Notes: generated from the letters alone by a model not told the origin. Shown: positions 26,721 to 35,231, numbered from the stretch's first letter. The stretch is DNA of 64,000 nt from Betaproteobacteria bacterium (GCA_900299145.1 OMIN01000144.1:80776-144775), one strand, 5' to 3'. Program-made: numbers and translations.

Positions 26721-27434
26721 TCACGCGCCCTGCGCTACCTCAACCACCCCACGGTTGCGATACCGCCGCAGCGTGGTCATCACCAGTAAGTCCAGCACAC
26801 AATAAAACGCGCCGGCGGCAAGCGGCGGGTTGGTGGTGGTCAGTGCGATCCAAGGTACATCGCTGCGCCACGCCCAGTTGCCCAGCCACGTGCCGTAAAT
26901 TTCCATGGCCAGCGACAGCACGAACATCACGGCATAGAGTTTGCGGGAACGGTTGAAGGCCATGCATATCACCAGCATGGCAAACAGCAGCACGCCGAAG
27001 GTGTCGGCGCCGGTGGCGGCGAGCAGCAACACGAATGGTGCGGCCAAGGCCGGCGCGGCCCAGGTGATCCAGCCGGGGAGCCGCCGCGCGAGGATGATGC
27101 CGAGCATCAGCAGCAGCGCGTGGCCCGGCGGCACAAAGGCGGGTACGTTGCCAAGACGGTAATCGTATAGCCCCCAAGCCAGAGACAGAAAACATTCGCC
27201 GAGTGTTGCGTAGATTACGCAGGAAACCAGCGTGATTTTTTCCTCGCGCGGCGCGTGCCGCACCCATTGCCACAACAGCAGCCACACACCCGCGCTGGTC
27301 AGCGTTTGTCCCCAGAACGGCACGAGCTGGTCGAACGCCAGCCCACCGGCAATGACGGCGCAGATGATGAGCGCTCGGGTGGCGTCGCGCTGGTTGCTGC
27401 TAGCGCCGGTGATGGCGTAGGTTTCGTGGGCCAT
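26721..27434 (-). CDS. Hypothetical integral membrane protein
   Basis: The 237-residue protein has seven or eight hydrophobic segments, including LIICAVIAGGLAF, ITLVSCVIYATLGE, WAAPALAAPFVLLLAAT, FGVLLFAMLVICMAF and FYCVLDLLVM. Polar residues embedded near membrane segments (DYRLGN, PPGHALLLMLG, MEIYGTWLGNWAW) hint at a ligand or cofactor pocket, but I do not recognise the family. The C-terminus is basic and so probably cytoplasmic (TTLRRYRNRG). It is transcribed away from the MDR reductase gene, with 75 bp between starts. The GATAAT at 27445 could be the -10 box of the divergent gene. Confidence 0.75.
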   Translation of the reverse strand: MAHETYAITGASSNQRDATRALIICAVIAGGLAFDQLVPFWGQTLTSAGVWLLLWQWVRHAPREEKITLVSCVIYATLGECFLSLAWGLYDYRLGNVPAFVPPGHALLLMLGIILARRLPGWITWAAPALAAPFVLLLAATGADTFGVLLFAMLVICMAFNRSRKLYAVMFVLSLAMEIYGTWLGNWAWRSDVPWIALTTTNPPLAAGAFYCVLDLLVMTTLRRYRNRGVVEVAQGA

Positions 27435-27509
27435 GGCAGGGTGCGATAATAGCAGGCCAATACTTGTGATCTCTTTCCTGTCATCAACCAGTCAATCAAT
27501 GGAGTCCCC

Positions 27510-28484
27510 ATGAAATCCTGCTGGATCGTTTCCCCCGCCACTTCCTGCACGCTCGAATTCAAGGAGCTGCCGATACCCGAACCGAAGGCCGGCGAAGTGG
27601 TGATCAAAAATTATGGTTCATCGCTTAACCGGGGCGAACTCATCGTGGGCAGCGTGGTTCACGGCGGGCCGTTAAAACTCGGTGGTGGCGACGGCGCCGG
27701 CATCGTGCATGCGGTGGGCGCGGGCGTGACCCAGTTCAAGGTGGGCGACAAGGTATATGGCCGCGTGATGGGTGGCTGGGCGGAGTATGTCGTCGGGCGT
27801 GCCGACCAGTTGATGCCGATGGGCGAGCGCATGACGTGGGAGCAGGCGGCCTCAGTGGGCGTGGCGTTTCTCACGGCTTACGAACTGATTTTTCCGCCGT
27901 ACGGCAAACTGAAAAAAGGCGAGACGCTGCTGGTGGCTGGCGCGTCGTCAGGCGTGGGCGTCGCGGCGGTGCAGATCGGCAAGGCGCTGGGCGCGACGGT
28001 GATCGGCACGTCCGGCTCCGCCGAAAAACTGGCGAAGTTGAAGGCGGTGGGCATGGATCACGGCATTCAGACACGCAAAGGCGATTTTGCCGCGAAGTGC
28101 AAGGAACTCACCGGCGGCAAGGGCGTTGATCTGGCGATTAATCTCGTCGGCGGCTCAATATTCCCCGAACTCGTGCGTTCGCTGGCGCGCAAGGGGCGCA
28201 TCGGCATTGTCGGCTACGTCGATGGCGTGCTGAAGGCCGAGCTGGATTTGAACGCGTTGCACGCCAACCGTTTCGAGGTTTATGGCGTTTCCAACAGCAA
28301 AGCGACCGCCGACGAAAAGGCCGATGCAATGCGCTGCTTCATCCGCGACGTCGCACCCATGCTGGCCGACGGGCGCATCGTGCCGGTGGTGGATAAAGTG
28401 TTTGCGTTTAACGATTTACCCGCTGCGAAGGCTTACGTCGATTCCGACTCGCAGATGGGCAAGGTGGTGGTGCGGGTGCAGTAA
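27510..28484 (+). CDS. Zinc-type alcohol dehydrogenase-like / quinone oxidoreductase (MDR family)
   Basis: The product is a medium-chain dehydrogenase/reductase of 324 residues without catalytic zinc ligands, as in quinone oxidoreductases. It has a GroES-like N-terminal domain (SSLNRGELIVGS, GGGDGAGIVHAVGAGV, GDKVYGRV) and a Rossmann domain with the NADPH motif LLVAGASSGVGVAAVQIGKA near residues 144-163 and VIGTSGSAEKLAKLKAVG. Family members reduce quinones, enones or acryloyl compounds with NADPH. The ATG follows GGAG at 27501. It has no obvious operon partner. Confidence 0.9.
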   Translation: MKSCWIVSPATSCTLEFKELPIPEPKAGEVVIKNYGSSLNRGELIVGSVVHGGPLKLGGGDGAGIVHAVGAGVTQFKVGDKVYGRVMGGWAEYVVGRADQLMPMGERMTWEQAASVGVAFLTAYELIFPPYGKLKKGETLLVAGASSGVGVAAVQIGKALGATVIGTSGSAEKLAKLKAVGMDHGIQTRKGDFAAKCKELTGGKGVDLAINLVGGSIFPELVRSLARKGRIGIVGYVDGVLKAELDLNALHANRFEVYGVSNSKATADEKADAMRCFIRDVAPMLADGRIVPVVDKVFAFNDLPAAKAYVDSDSQMGKVVVRVQ

Positions 28485-28549
28485 CAGTGCCCATCGGCGC
28501 CTTGATAGTTAGGGGCGTATCCGGGTATTGAGTAGGCAACAAACTACCT

Positions 28550-28632
28550 TGTCATTCCCGCGAAGGCGGGAATCCATAGGGTGATTGCGATGCAAACTGT
28601 GTTATGGGTTCCCGCCTGCGCGGGAACGACAG
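28550..28632. repeat. Paired REP-like palindromes (BIME-like)
   Basis: The left stem CATTCCCGCGAAGGCGGGAA and right stem GTTCCCGCCTGCGCGGGAAC face each other around a spacer ending GTGTTATGGG. It occupies the convergent gap between the MDR reductase and thioesterase genes. Confidence 0.8.
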
Positions 28633-28692
28633 AGTTTGATTTCTTTTAATCCGCGTGATTTTGTGGTGATTCACGCAAAACCCTGAACAACA

Positions 28693-29178
28693 TTACTTTT
28701 TGCCGTCAGTTGTCTTAACCCGCACAGGCAAACTCATCTGCGTCTGCGTGACGATGGCCACCCGGCTGCCGTCGCCGCTATTCGTGACGGTGGTTTGCCA
28801 CACGGATGTGGAGCGGCCGATGTGCAGCGGGATCGACACCACACGGATGATCGGCCCCACGCCGGACGCGAAAAAGTTGGTTTTGGATTCGAGCGTGCCG
28901 CCGCCATGATCGGGTGGCATGTTCATGCGCGCGCCCACCGCGCCGACCGCATCGGCAAGACTCATGATGGCGCCGCCGTTGACGCGGCCGTTCCAGTTGC
29001 AGTGCATGGGTTTGACCGGCATTTCCGCGACGACTTTCTTTTTGGTGACCGACACCAGGCGCATGCCGAGCGTGGTGGGCATGCCGCCCTTGAACACGCG
29101 GTTGTCGTCGGGGAATTTGTTTTTTACCGTCTTTTTCGCTTTGGCGGGGGAACGGGTTTTTTTCTTTGTTGTTGCCAT
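28693..29178 (-). CDS. PaaI-family (hotdog) thioesterase
   Basis: The 161-residue hotdog protein has the PaaI/YdiI core from residue 35: GMPTTLGMRLVSVTKKKVVAEMPV, then HCNWNGRVNGGAIMSLADAVGAVGA with the catalytic-helix pattern, and LESKTNFFASGVG. The first 25 residues are lysine-rich (TKKKTRSPAKAKKTVKNK). Family members cleave aromatic or short acyl-CoA thioesters. The open frame reaches to 29943, but that extension is the antisense of the Bug gene at 29287; the ATG at 29178 gives the right family length. Transcribed divergently from that Bug gene, it could remove CoA from a pathway intermediate. Confidence 0.88.
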   Translation of the reverse strand: MATTKKKTRSPAKAKKTVKNKFPDDNRVFKGGMPTTLGMRLVSVTKKKVVAEMPVKPMHCNWNGRVNGGAIMSLADAVGAVGARMNMPPDHGGGTLESKTNFFASGVGPIIRVVSIPLHIGRSTSVWQTTVTNSGDGSRVAIVTQTQMSLPVRVKTTDGKK

Positions 29179-29286
29179 GAATGCTCCGTCGGGTGATGCA
29201 GATTCAGTAGGGGAAAGGTTTGTCTCCAGTACTACACGCCGTATACTTGCCGCCATACGTCGTGATCGGGTGGAACGGGAGATTTC

Positions 29287-30279
29287 GTGGGCCGCATTGT
29301 AATGGGGATAGCCGGTGTTTGTCTGGCGGTGGCGTGGCCGTCCGCGTGGAACGAAGCGTTCGCACAATCTGAACCGTCCCAAATGTTTCCCTCGCGCCCG
29401 GTGCGGCTGATCGTGCCGTTCGCGCCGGGCGGTGCGGGTGACGTGCTGGCGCGCATTCTTGGTGCGCGGCTGACGGAAATCACCGGCGCGCAGCACGTGG
29501 TGGACAACCGTGGCGGCAGCGGCGGGTTGATCGGCACCGACATTACCGCCAAATCTGCCGGCAACGGTTACACGCAGCTGCTGCACAGCGCGGGCATTTC
29601 GTATGAACCGGCGCTGCGTGACAAGCTGCCGTACGACACGCTGCGCGATCTTGCGGCAATCACGCTGATCGGCAGCACGCCGAATGTGCTGGTGGTGCAC
29701 CCCGCGTTCAGCGCGCGTACCGCGCGGGAATTGATCGCACTGGCGAAACAAAAGCCCGGCGCGGTGACGTTCGGTTCCGGCGGCGTCGGCAGTTCGTCCC
29801 ATCTGGCGGTGGCGCTGTTTCAAAGCCTGGCCGGTGCGCGCTTTAATCACATTCCGTACAAAGGCGCGGGGCCGGCGCTGGGCGAAGTGATTGCCGGGCA
29901 AATCGGTTTCATGATCGCCACGGCGCCCGGCGCGTTGCCGCATGTGAAGAGTGGCCGGCTGATTGCGCTGGGTGTGTCCAGTGTTACGCGCGCGGCGGCG
30001 TTGCCTGAAACGCCCACCATCGCCGAGAGCGGTTTGCCTGGCTATGACTACGTGGCGTGGTTCGGCGTGTTCGCGGCGGGTGCCACGCCGCGTGCGTTGG
30101 TGGCACGCATGGATGCGCTCTATAAACAGGCGATAGCGGACGCGGAGACGCGCGCCAAACTGGAAATCGCGGGCATTACCCCACAGCCCACCACGCCGGA
30201 AAAATTTCAGGGCATGTTGCGCGACGAAATCGCCAAATGGCAGAAAATCATCGCGGCAGCGGGCATCAAGGCATCTTGA
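29287..30279 (+). CDS. Tripartite tricarboxylate transporter receptor (Bug/TctC family)
   Basis: This Bug receptor has 330 residues. The leader MGRIVMGIAGVCLAVAWP ends NEAFAQS and the mature part opens FPSRPVRLIVPFAPGGAGD. DNRGGSGGLIG and HIPYKGAG are present; the usual PDGYT loop is AGNGYT here. The GTG at 29287 is taken as start because it includes the arginine that gives the leader its positive charge; an ATG at 29302 is the alternative. The stop codon touches an A/T-rich element, which fills the 25-bp gap to the next Bug gene. Confidence 0.9.
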   Translation: MGRIVMGIAGVCLAVAWPSAWNEAFAQSEPSQMFPSRPVRLIVPFAPGGAGDVLARILGARLTEITGAQHVVDNRGGSGGLIGTDITAKSAGNGYTQLLHSAGISYEPALRDKLPYDTLRDLAAITLIGSTPNVLVVHPAFSARTARELIALAKQKPGAVTFGSGGVGSSSHLAVALFQSLAGARFNHIPYKGAGPALGEVIAGQIGFMIATAPGALPHVKSGRLIALGVSSVTRAAALPETPTIAESGLPGYDYVAWFGVFAAGATPRALVARMDALYKQAIADAETRAKLEIAGITPQPTTPEKFQGMLRDEIAKWQKIIAAAGIKAS

Positions 30280-30304
30280 AAAATATTAATAAAAACAAAT
30301 AGTT
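30280..30304 (-). repeat. A/T-rich intergenic element, copy 7 (exact intercistronic spacer)
   Basis: AATATTAATAAAAACAAATA and the end GTT fill the whole gap between the TGA of one Bug gene and the ATG of the next. The next start codon overlaps the element's terminal TTA/TAT bases. No Shine-Dalgarno site fits in this spacer. Confidence 0.8.
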
Positions 30305-31276
30305 ATGAATTCCACTCGCTGGCTGATACTGCCTTTGTGCGTGAGCGCCGCGCAGGCGCAGATCGTGGATTACCCCACCAAACCCATCCGCATGATCATC
30401 CCGTTCGCACCGGGCGGCGCGAACGATGTGTTCGGGCGGCTCGCGGGCATCAAGATCACCGAGGCGCTGGGGCAACAGGTGATCGTGGAAAACCGGGGCG
30501 GGGCGGGCGGCTCCATCGGCGTGGAGCTGGCCGCGAAGGCGCCGGCGGATGGCTACACGCTGGTGCTCGGCAATATCGCGAATCTGTCGGTGAATCCTAC
30601 ACTCTATCGCAAGCTCGGCTACAACCCGCTCACGGATTTACAGCCGATCACGCTGATGGCCAAGCTGCCGAGCATCCTTGTTGTGCATCCATCGCTGCCG
30701 GCGAAAAACGTCAAGGCGCTTATCGCACTGCCACGCGCACAACCAGCGCGGCTGACCTTTGGCACGGGCGGCGGCGGCAGCGGCAGCCACCTGACGATGG
30801 AGCTATTTAAGCTGCAAGCGAAGGTCGATCTCATTCACGTGCCTTACAAAGGTGTTGGCCCGGCGATGATCGACTTATTGGCCGGGCAAATCACCATGTC
30901 GTTTGGCGCGGTACCGGGGGTGGGGCCGTATATTCGCGACGTGCTCAATCCACGGCTGCGCGCGCTCGGCGTGACCAGTGCCGCGCGCATTGCGGCGTAT
31001 CCCGATGTGGTGACCATCGCCGAAGCGGGTTTGCCCGGTTTTGAGGCGACATTGTGGTACGGCATACTCGCGCCAGCGAGCACGCCCGCGCCCATCGTCA
31101 ATCGTCTACATGGGGTGCTGACCAAAGCGATGCAATCGCCGGATATGAAAGAGCGTTTCACCGCCGAAGGCGCGGAGCAGGTGAGCAGCACACCGCAGGC
31201 GTTTCAGGCGTTCATCAAGAGCGAACTCGAACGCTGGGCGGTGGTGGTGAAGGCTTCGGGCATGCGTGCCGAGTAA
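30305..31276 (+). CDS. Tripartite tricarboxylate transporter receptor (Bug/TctC family)
   Basis: This 323-residue Bug receptor follows another in tandem. A short leader (MNSTRWLILPLCVSAAQAQ) precedes YPTKPIRMIIPFAPGGAND. ENRGGAGGSIG, PADGYTL and HVPYKGVG follow. The two neighbours are clearly different proteins, so this is an old duplication or two receptors for related ligands. The start codon abuts an A/T-rich element with no Shine-Dalgarno sequence, implying translation by termination-reinitiation from the upstream gene or a leader-independent mode. Confidence 0.92.
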   Translation: MNSTRWLILPLCVSAAQAQIVDYPTKPIRMIIPFAPGGANDVFGRLAGIKITEALGQQVIVENRGGAGGSIGVELAAKAPADGYTLVLGNIANLSVNPTLYRKLGYNPLTDLQPITLMAKLPSILVVHPSLPAKNVKALIALPRAQPARLTFGTGGGGSGSHLTMELFKLQAKVDLIHVPYKGVGPAMIDLLAGQITMSFGAVPGVGPYIRDVLNPRLRALGVTSAARIAAYPDVVTIAEAGLPGFEATLWYGILAPASTPAPIVNRLHGVLTKAMQSPDMKERFTAEGAEQVSSTPQAFQAFIKSELERWAVVVKASGMRAE

Positions 31277-31338
31277 TGCCGGCCTTGTGATGCTAGAATG
31301 CGATTGTAATCGATGGAAACTTTTTCAAAGGAGATAAC

Positions 31339-31887
31339 ATGCTGAAAATTGCAGCGGCCATTCTGTCAGGCGCGATCCTCGCGTCCTGTTCCACTACCGA
31401 TACCGGCCCGGTGGTCAGGCTGAAGGATGGCGAGCAGGCCGTGCCCGCCGATTACAAAAGCTGGCCGAAATTCCTGATGAACGTGCAGCGCGGCGACGCC
31501 AAGCAAGTGCGCGACATTTACATCAACCCCGTCGGCGCGCGCACGCAAAAAGGCCAGACATTCCCCAATGGGACCATCATGGTGATGGAGAACTATGCCG
31601 CCAAGCCCGGCACGGACGGCAAGCTCGCCAAAGGCGAATTGCTGCGCGTGTTTGTCATGGGTAAGGGCGCGGGCTGGGGCGACAGCGCCCCGGAAGGTTT
31701 GAAAAATGGCGACTGGATTTATTCAGGCTATATGGCCGACGGCAAAACGCGTTCGCCGGAACCTTTCACCGCGTGCCGTTCCTGCCATTTGCCGTTGGCC
31801 AAGGCGGACTTTGTGTTCCGCGTTGACGAGTATTTCGCCACGCGCGACGGCGGCACGTATCGCGGCCCGGCAGCTGGCGGGTACTAA
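31339..31887 (+). CDS. Cytochrome P460-family lipoprotein
   Basis: This 182-residue protein has a lipoprotein leader (ILSGAILASC, lipidated C17). Its body carries the cytochrome P460 pattern: WPKFLMNVQRGDAKQVRDIYINPVGA, then NGTIMVMENYAA. The heme attachment motif C146-R-S-C149-H150 lies in FTACRSCHLPLAKADFVFR. P460 proteins hold a lysine-crosslinked heme c and oxidise hydroxylamine or bind nitric oxide; the related beta-type cytochrome c' only binds gas. Which branch this is cannot be settled by eye. A strong AAAGGAG sits before the ATG. It follows two Bug genes but probably has its own promoter. Confidence 0.82.
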   Translation: MLKIAAAILSGAILASCSTTDTGPVVRLKDGEQAVPADYKSWPKFLMNVQRGDAKQVRDIYINPVGARTQKGQTFPNGTIMVMENYAAKPGTDGKLAKGELLRVFVMGKGAGWGDSAPEGLKNGDWIYSGYMADGKTRSPEPFTACRSCHLPLAKADFVFRVDEYFATRDGGTYRGPAAGGY

Positions 31888-31940
31888 GCAGCAGCACAAG
31901 AGCGGGGGCAGCGCAGTCTGCCCCAAATTGCCTTAACCTG

Positions 31941-32702
31941 CTACGCCAGCGAAGCCACCATGCCGCCATCCACTTGTATGGCGGCACCAGTGGTAAATCC
32001 GGCCAAGTCCGAGCATAAGAATGCCACCATCGCGCCGAGCTCTTCTGGCCGGCCAATACGGCGCATCGGCACCTGCTGTGCGCGTACCTTAAAGTCATAA
32101 CTTCTGCCGAGCGCCTCGGTGCCGATTGAGGCCGGGCACACGGTGTTGACGGTGACGCCGCTGGCGGCGATTTCATTCGCCAGATGCCGCAAATACCCGG
32201 TCAGTCCGGCGCGAAACACCGTCGATAATCCGTGCTTGACCATCGGCTGCTTTACTGATGCCGAGGTGATGCCGACGATGCGTCCCCAGCCGCGCGATAC
32301 CAGCAGCGGCGCAACCTTGCCCACCACGCGCACCGCGCCCCGCAATTGGGTTTCATACGCGTCCTGCCAGCGCGCATCTTCAGTTTCGTCCAGCACTTCG
32401 CGCATCGGCACCGGTGGGCGTCCGGTGTTGAGCACCAGAATGTCCGGGCCGCCAAATTCGCGTTGCGTTTCGGTGATCAGGCGGTCGACATCGGCGGGCA
32501 CGCGCATGTCGCCCGGCACGGGCAGTGTTTTCACACCGAAAGTTTTCGCGATGTCCGCGGCCTTCGCGCGCAAGGTGTCGGCCGAGCGCGCAAATATCAC
32601 GAGGTTGACGCCTTCAGCCGCCAGCGCGCGCGCGGCGTATTCGCCGAGGCCTGAGCTTGCGGCAGTGACGATGGCGGTTTTTGCGGTGATGCCGAGATTC
32701 AT
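31941..32702 (-). CDS. SDR family oxidoreductase of the subgroup lacking the Tyr-x3-Lys pair
   Basis: This short-chain dehydrogenase-like protein has 253 residues. The nucleotide loop TAASSGLG (13-20), the LNTG strand (91-94) and the PASIGTEALG segment are present. At the active site, where classical SDRs have Y-x3-K, this protein has LSTVFRAG, that is S160 and R164. This is characteristic of a known subgroup of FabG-like proteins, so the catalytic mechanism must differ or be absent. It lies downstream of an acyl-CoA dehydrogenase gene on the same strand with an A/T-rich element between them; the pair may act on one acyl chain. Confidence 0.88.
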   Translation of the reverse strand: MNLGITAKTAIVTAASSGLGEYAARALAAEGVNLVIFARSADTLRAKAADIAKTFGVKTLPVPGDMRVPADVDRLITETQREFGGPDILVLNTGRPPVPMREVLDETEDARWQDAYETQLRGAVRVVGKVAPLLVSRGWGRIVGITSASVKQPMVKHGLSTVFRAGLTGYLRHLANEIAASGVTVNTVCPASIGTEALGRSYDFKVRAQQVPMRRIGRPEELGAMVAFLCSDLAGFTTGAAIQVDGGMVASLA

Positions 32703-32734
32703 TGAGTAGTCCTAACAAATAAATGGGGTGCTTT

Positions 32735-32765
32735 GTAAGTATTTGTTTTTATTAAATAAATTTTG
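32735..32765 (+). repeat. A/T-rich intergenic element, copy 8
   Basis: GTAAGTATTTGTTTTTATTA plus AATAAATTTT lies in the gap after the stop codon of the minus-strand acyl-CoA dehydrogenase gene (one base away) and before the SDR gene. Confidence 0.8.
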
Positions 32766-32766
32766 G

Positions 32767-33951
32767 CTAAAAGGGCAGGCCATTCTTCAGTAAATCCCGC
32801 GCCACCACCCAGCGGTGAATCTCGCTTGGCCCTTCGACGATGCGGTAAATGCGCACCACGCGTGAGATGTATTCCAGGGGCAGATCCTTGGTCATACCCA
32901 TGCCACCGAACAACTGCATCGCGCGGTCGGCGACCACGCCGACCATTTCGGTGGCTTGCACTTTGACCATCGAGGCGTCGCGGCGAGTGTCGTTCCCGTG
33001 ATCGAGGTCCCACGCGAGTTTGTAGAGGGCAAGGCGCGTCATTTCGATTTCGCGGTAGCTGTCGGCGATCCACCATTGCACCGCCTGCCGTTCCGAGAGC
33101 GGCGCGCCGAACGTGCTGCGTACTTTCGCCTGCTCGATCATCATTTTGAGGCAGCGCGTGGCCAGCCCCACACAGGTGGCGGCGATTTCCATGCGGCGCA
33201 GGCCGAGCCGGCGTTGCAGCGGCGCGAAGGCGCCCCCGACTTCGCCGAGCACCTGGTCGTCGGTGGCGACCACGTTTTCGAAGTAAATGTCGTAGGGCTG
33301 GTAGTCGCCGATGGTCGGATGCGCGGTGGGCACGCTGATACCGGGTTGTTTTGCATCGAGCAAAAACGTGGTCATGCCGCCGCGCGAACCCTTGGCGGGG
33401 TCGGTGAGTGTGACCACGATCATGAAGTCGGCGTAGCGCGCGTGGGTGATAAACGTCTTGCTGCCGTTCAAAATCCATTGGCCGTTCTTACGCTCGGCGC
33501 GCATTTTGATGCCGGAGGCGTCCGCGCCCGCGCCCGGCTCGGTGATGGCGATGCACGATTGGGATTCGCCGCGCAAAAACGGTTTCAGGTATTTGTCGAT
33601 CTGCGTGCCTTTGCACGATTCGAGCAGCATGAACACGTCGGGAAAATTCGGCGCGAAGCCGAACGGAAACAGAATGCTGTGTTTTAACTGCTCCACCACC
33701 ACGCACTTGGCGAGTATGCTCGCGCCCGCGCCGCCGTGTTCCTCCGGCACTTCAAGGCCCACCAGCCCGGCGGCGCGCGCCTTGTCCAGCAACTGTTTTT
33801 CGAGGTCCGGCGGCAGCAGCGGCAAATCGGTGTAGCCGCGCTCGGCCTCGCGGCGGATCACCAGCGGCTCGTGCGGGATCAGCTCGCGCGTGGTGAAGCG
33901 CGCTGCGGCGTCGCGCAGCATGCGCAGTTCTTCGGGCAGTTCAAAATTCAT
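32767..33951 (-). CDS. Acyl-CoA dehydrogenase
   Basis: This FAD-dependent acyl-CoA dehydrogenase of 394 residues has the three domains in order. The N-terminal helices hold GLVGLEVPEEHGGAGAS. The beta domain has AITEPGAGADASGI and WILNGSKTFITHA, which bind FAD and substrate. The C-terminal helices hold QLFGGMGMTKDLPLEYISRVVRIYRIVEGPSEIHR. The conserved arginine-rich QxFGGxG and the YRIVEGPSEIHR flavin-binding end are intact. The unusual N-terminal sequence RFTTRELIPHEP and length fit the CaiA-like class. Substrate unknown. The A/T-rich element begins directly after the stop. Confidence 0.93.
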   Translation of the reverse strand: MNFELPEELRMLRDAAARFTTRELIPHEPLVIRREAERGYTDLPLLPPDLEKQLLDKARAAGLVGLEVPEEHGGAGASILAKCVVVEQLKHSILFPFGFAPNFPDVFMLLESCKGTQIDKYLKPFLRGESQSCIAITEPGAGADASGIKMRAERKNGQWILNGSKTFITHARYADFMIVVTLTDPAKGSRGGMTTFLLDAKQPGISVPTAHPTIGDYQPYDIYFENVVATDDQVLGEVGGAFAPLQRRLGLRRMEIAATCVGLATRCLKMMIEQAKVRSTFGAPLSERQAVQWWIADSYREIEMTRLALYKLAWDLDHGNDTRRDASMVKVQATEMVGVVADRAMQLFGGMGMTKDLPLEYISRVVRIYRIVEGPSEIHRWVVARDLLKNGLPF

Positions 33952-34057
33952 GGTTCTTGTTCCGCTGGGGTTTACTTGGTATTGTCGGTGGCGAGTAGGT
34001 CGATTCTGCCATAGCAGTCCCGCGCAGCATCAATTCGCGCAAAAAACTTTCTTCTCT

Positions 34058-34139
34058 TTCATTCCCGCGAAAGCGGGAATCCATAAGCCGTCGCAAATGG
34101 CACTGTGTTATGGATTCCCGCTTTCGCGGGAATGACAGG
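34058..34139. repeat. Paired REP-like palindromes (BIME-like)
   Basis: CATTCCCGCGAAAGCGGGAA and GATTCCCGCTTTCGCGGGAA face each other across a spacer ending GTGTTATGG. The pair lies in the divergent gap between the acyl-CoA dehydrogenase and LDH2-family genes, close to where promoters must be. Confidence 0.8.
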
Positions 34140-34186
34140 ACTGGTACGTAACCTGCTCTGATCTCCGTGTACAGGAAAAGCCAACC

Positions 34187-35206
34187 ATGAAAATGATTTC
34201 CCCCGACCGCGTGCAACTCTCCGCCGACGAGGCGCGCACGCTGTCCATCAACGCGCTGAAAAAAGCGGGTTTCGACGACGAGCAGGCTGGCGTCATTGCC
34301 GGGCACGTGCTGGATGCCGCGTTGTGCGGCTACGAATATTCAGGCTTGCCGAAATTGCTGAATGTGTTCGAGCACCGCAACCTGCGCCAGACGCGCCGCA
34401 AGCTGCGCGCGGTGCATGAAACGCCGGTATCGGCGATGATTGATGGCGGCAACAACTGCGGCATGTACACGCTGATGCGCGCGGCGGAGATGGCCATCGA
34501 GCGCGCGCAACAGCACGGTTTCGCGGTGATCGGCATGAACAACAGCTGGATGAGCGGGCGTGGCGCGATTTTCGTCGAGACCATTGCGCGCGCCGGGTTG
34601 ATCGGCATCCACACCGTGAGTTCCACGCGCCATGTCGCACCGCCGGGTGGGGCGAAAGCCGCGTATGGCACGAACCCGCTGTCGTTTGGCTTTCCGACGG
34701 CGGGTGACCCCTTCGTGATCGACATGGGAACGTCGGCCTTCATGTCCACCGACCTTCAATTCCGAGAGCGGCGCGGCGAACAGCTGCCGGAAGGTGTCGC
34801 CATCGACGCGCAGGGCAGGCCCACGCGCGACCCTACGGCCATGCGCAACGGCGGCGCGCTGCTGGCGTTCGGCGGCTACAAGGGTTTCGCCATGGCGATG
34901 GCGGCGCAGGCGCTGGGCGTGTTCTGCGGGTCCGGCAACGATCAGGAACAGAACTACGGTTATCTGATGATGGCGATGAAGCCGGATTTGCTGATGCCGC
35001 TGGCGGATTACCGCAAGCAGCTGAGCGAAAACCTCGCGCGCATCAAGGCCACGCCGCGATTGCCGGGCGTGGAAGAAATCCGCTTGCCGGGCGAGCGTTC
35101 GTTCCGCGAGCGCGAGCAGCGGCTGCGCGAAGGCATTGTCATCGACAAGTTTATTTACGATGCGCTGCTGGCAGTGCCCGCCGGGCAGCTTCCGCCGCTG
35201 TTGTAA
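34187..35206 (+). CDS. LDH2/malate dehydrogenase (YlbC/ComC) family protein with altered active site
   Basis: The 339-residue protein has the NAD(P)-dependent LDH2/MDH fold common to ureidoglycolate, lactate and sulfolactate dehydrogenases. Recognisable parts are NPLSFGFPTAGDPFVIDMGTS, the GGYKGFAMAMAAQAL helix and the C-terminal LPGER segment. Two normally invariant sites are changed. The H-x-S-H-G catalytic motif is Y49-E-Y-S52-G53, and the N-S-x-H-x-G motif is NNSWMSG with M122 in place of histidine. Either the substrate differs or the protein is not a dehydrogenase. The ATG is the first in frame. An A/T-rich element touches the stop codon. Confidence 0.82.
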   Translation: MKMISPDRVQLSADEARTLSINALKKAGFDDEQAGVIAGHVLDAALCGYEYSGLPKLLNVFEHRNLRQTRRKLRAVHETPVSAMIDGGNNCGMYTLMRAAEMAIERAQQHGFAVIGMNNSWMSGRGAIFVETIARAGLIGIHTVSSTRHVAPPGGAKAAYGTNPLSFGFPTAGDPFVIDMGTSAFMSTDLQFRERRGEQLPEGVAIDAQGRPTRDPTAMRNGGALLAFGGYKGFAMAMAAQALGVFCGSGNDQEQNYGYLMMAMKPDLLMPLADYRKQLSENLARIKATPRLPGVEEIRLPGERSFREREQRLREGIVIDKFIYDALLAVPAGQLPPLL

Positions 35207-35231
35207 AAATTACAATAAAAACAAATAGTTA
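35207..35231 (-). repeat. A/T-rich intergenic element, copy 9
   Basis: TTACAATAAAAACAAATAGT plus TA immediately follows the TAA of the LDH2-family gene. Confidence 0.8.

Noticed and set aside
29179..29943. N-terminal extension of the thioesterase gene to 29943
   Set aside because: The extension is antisense to a Bug gene and would give a protein more than twice the family length.
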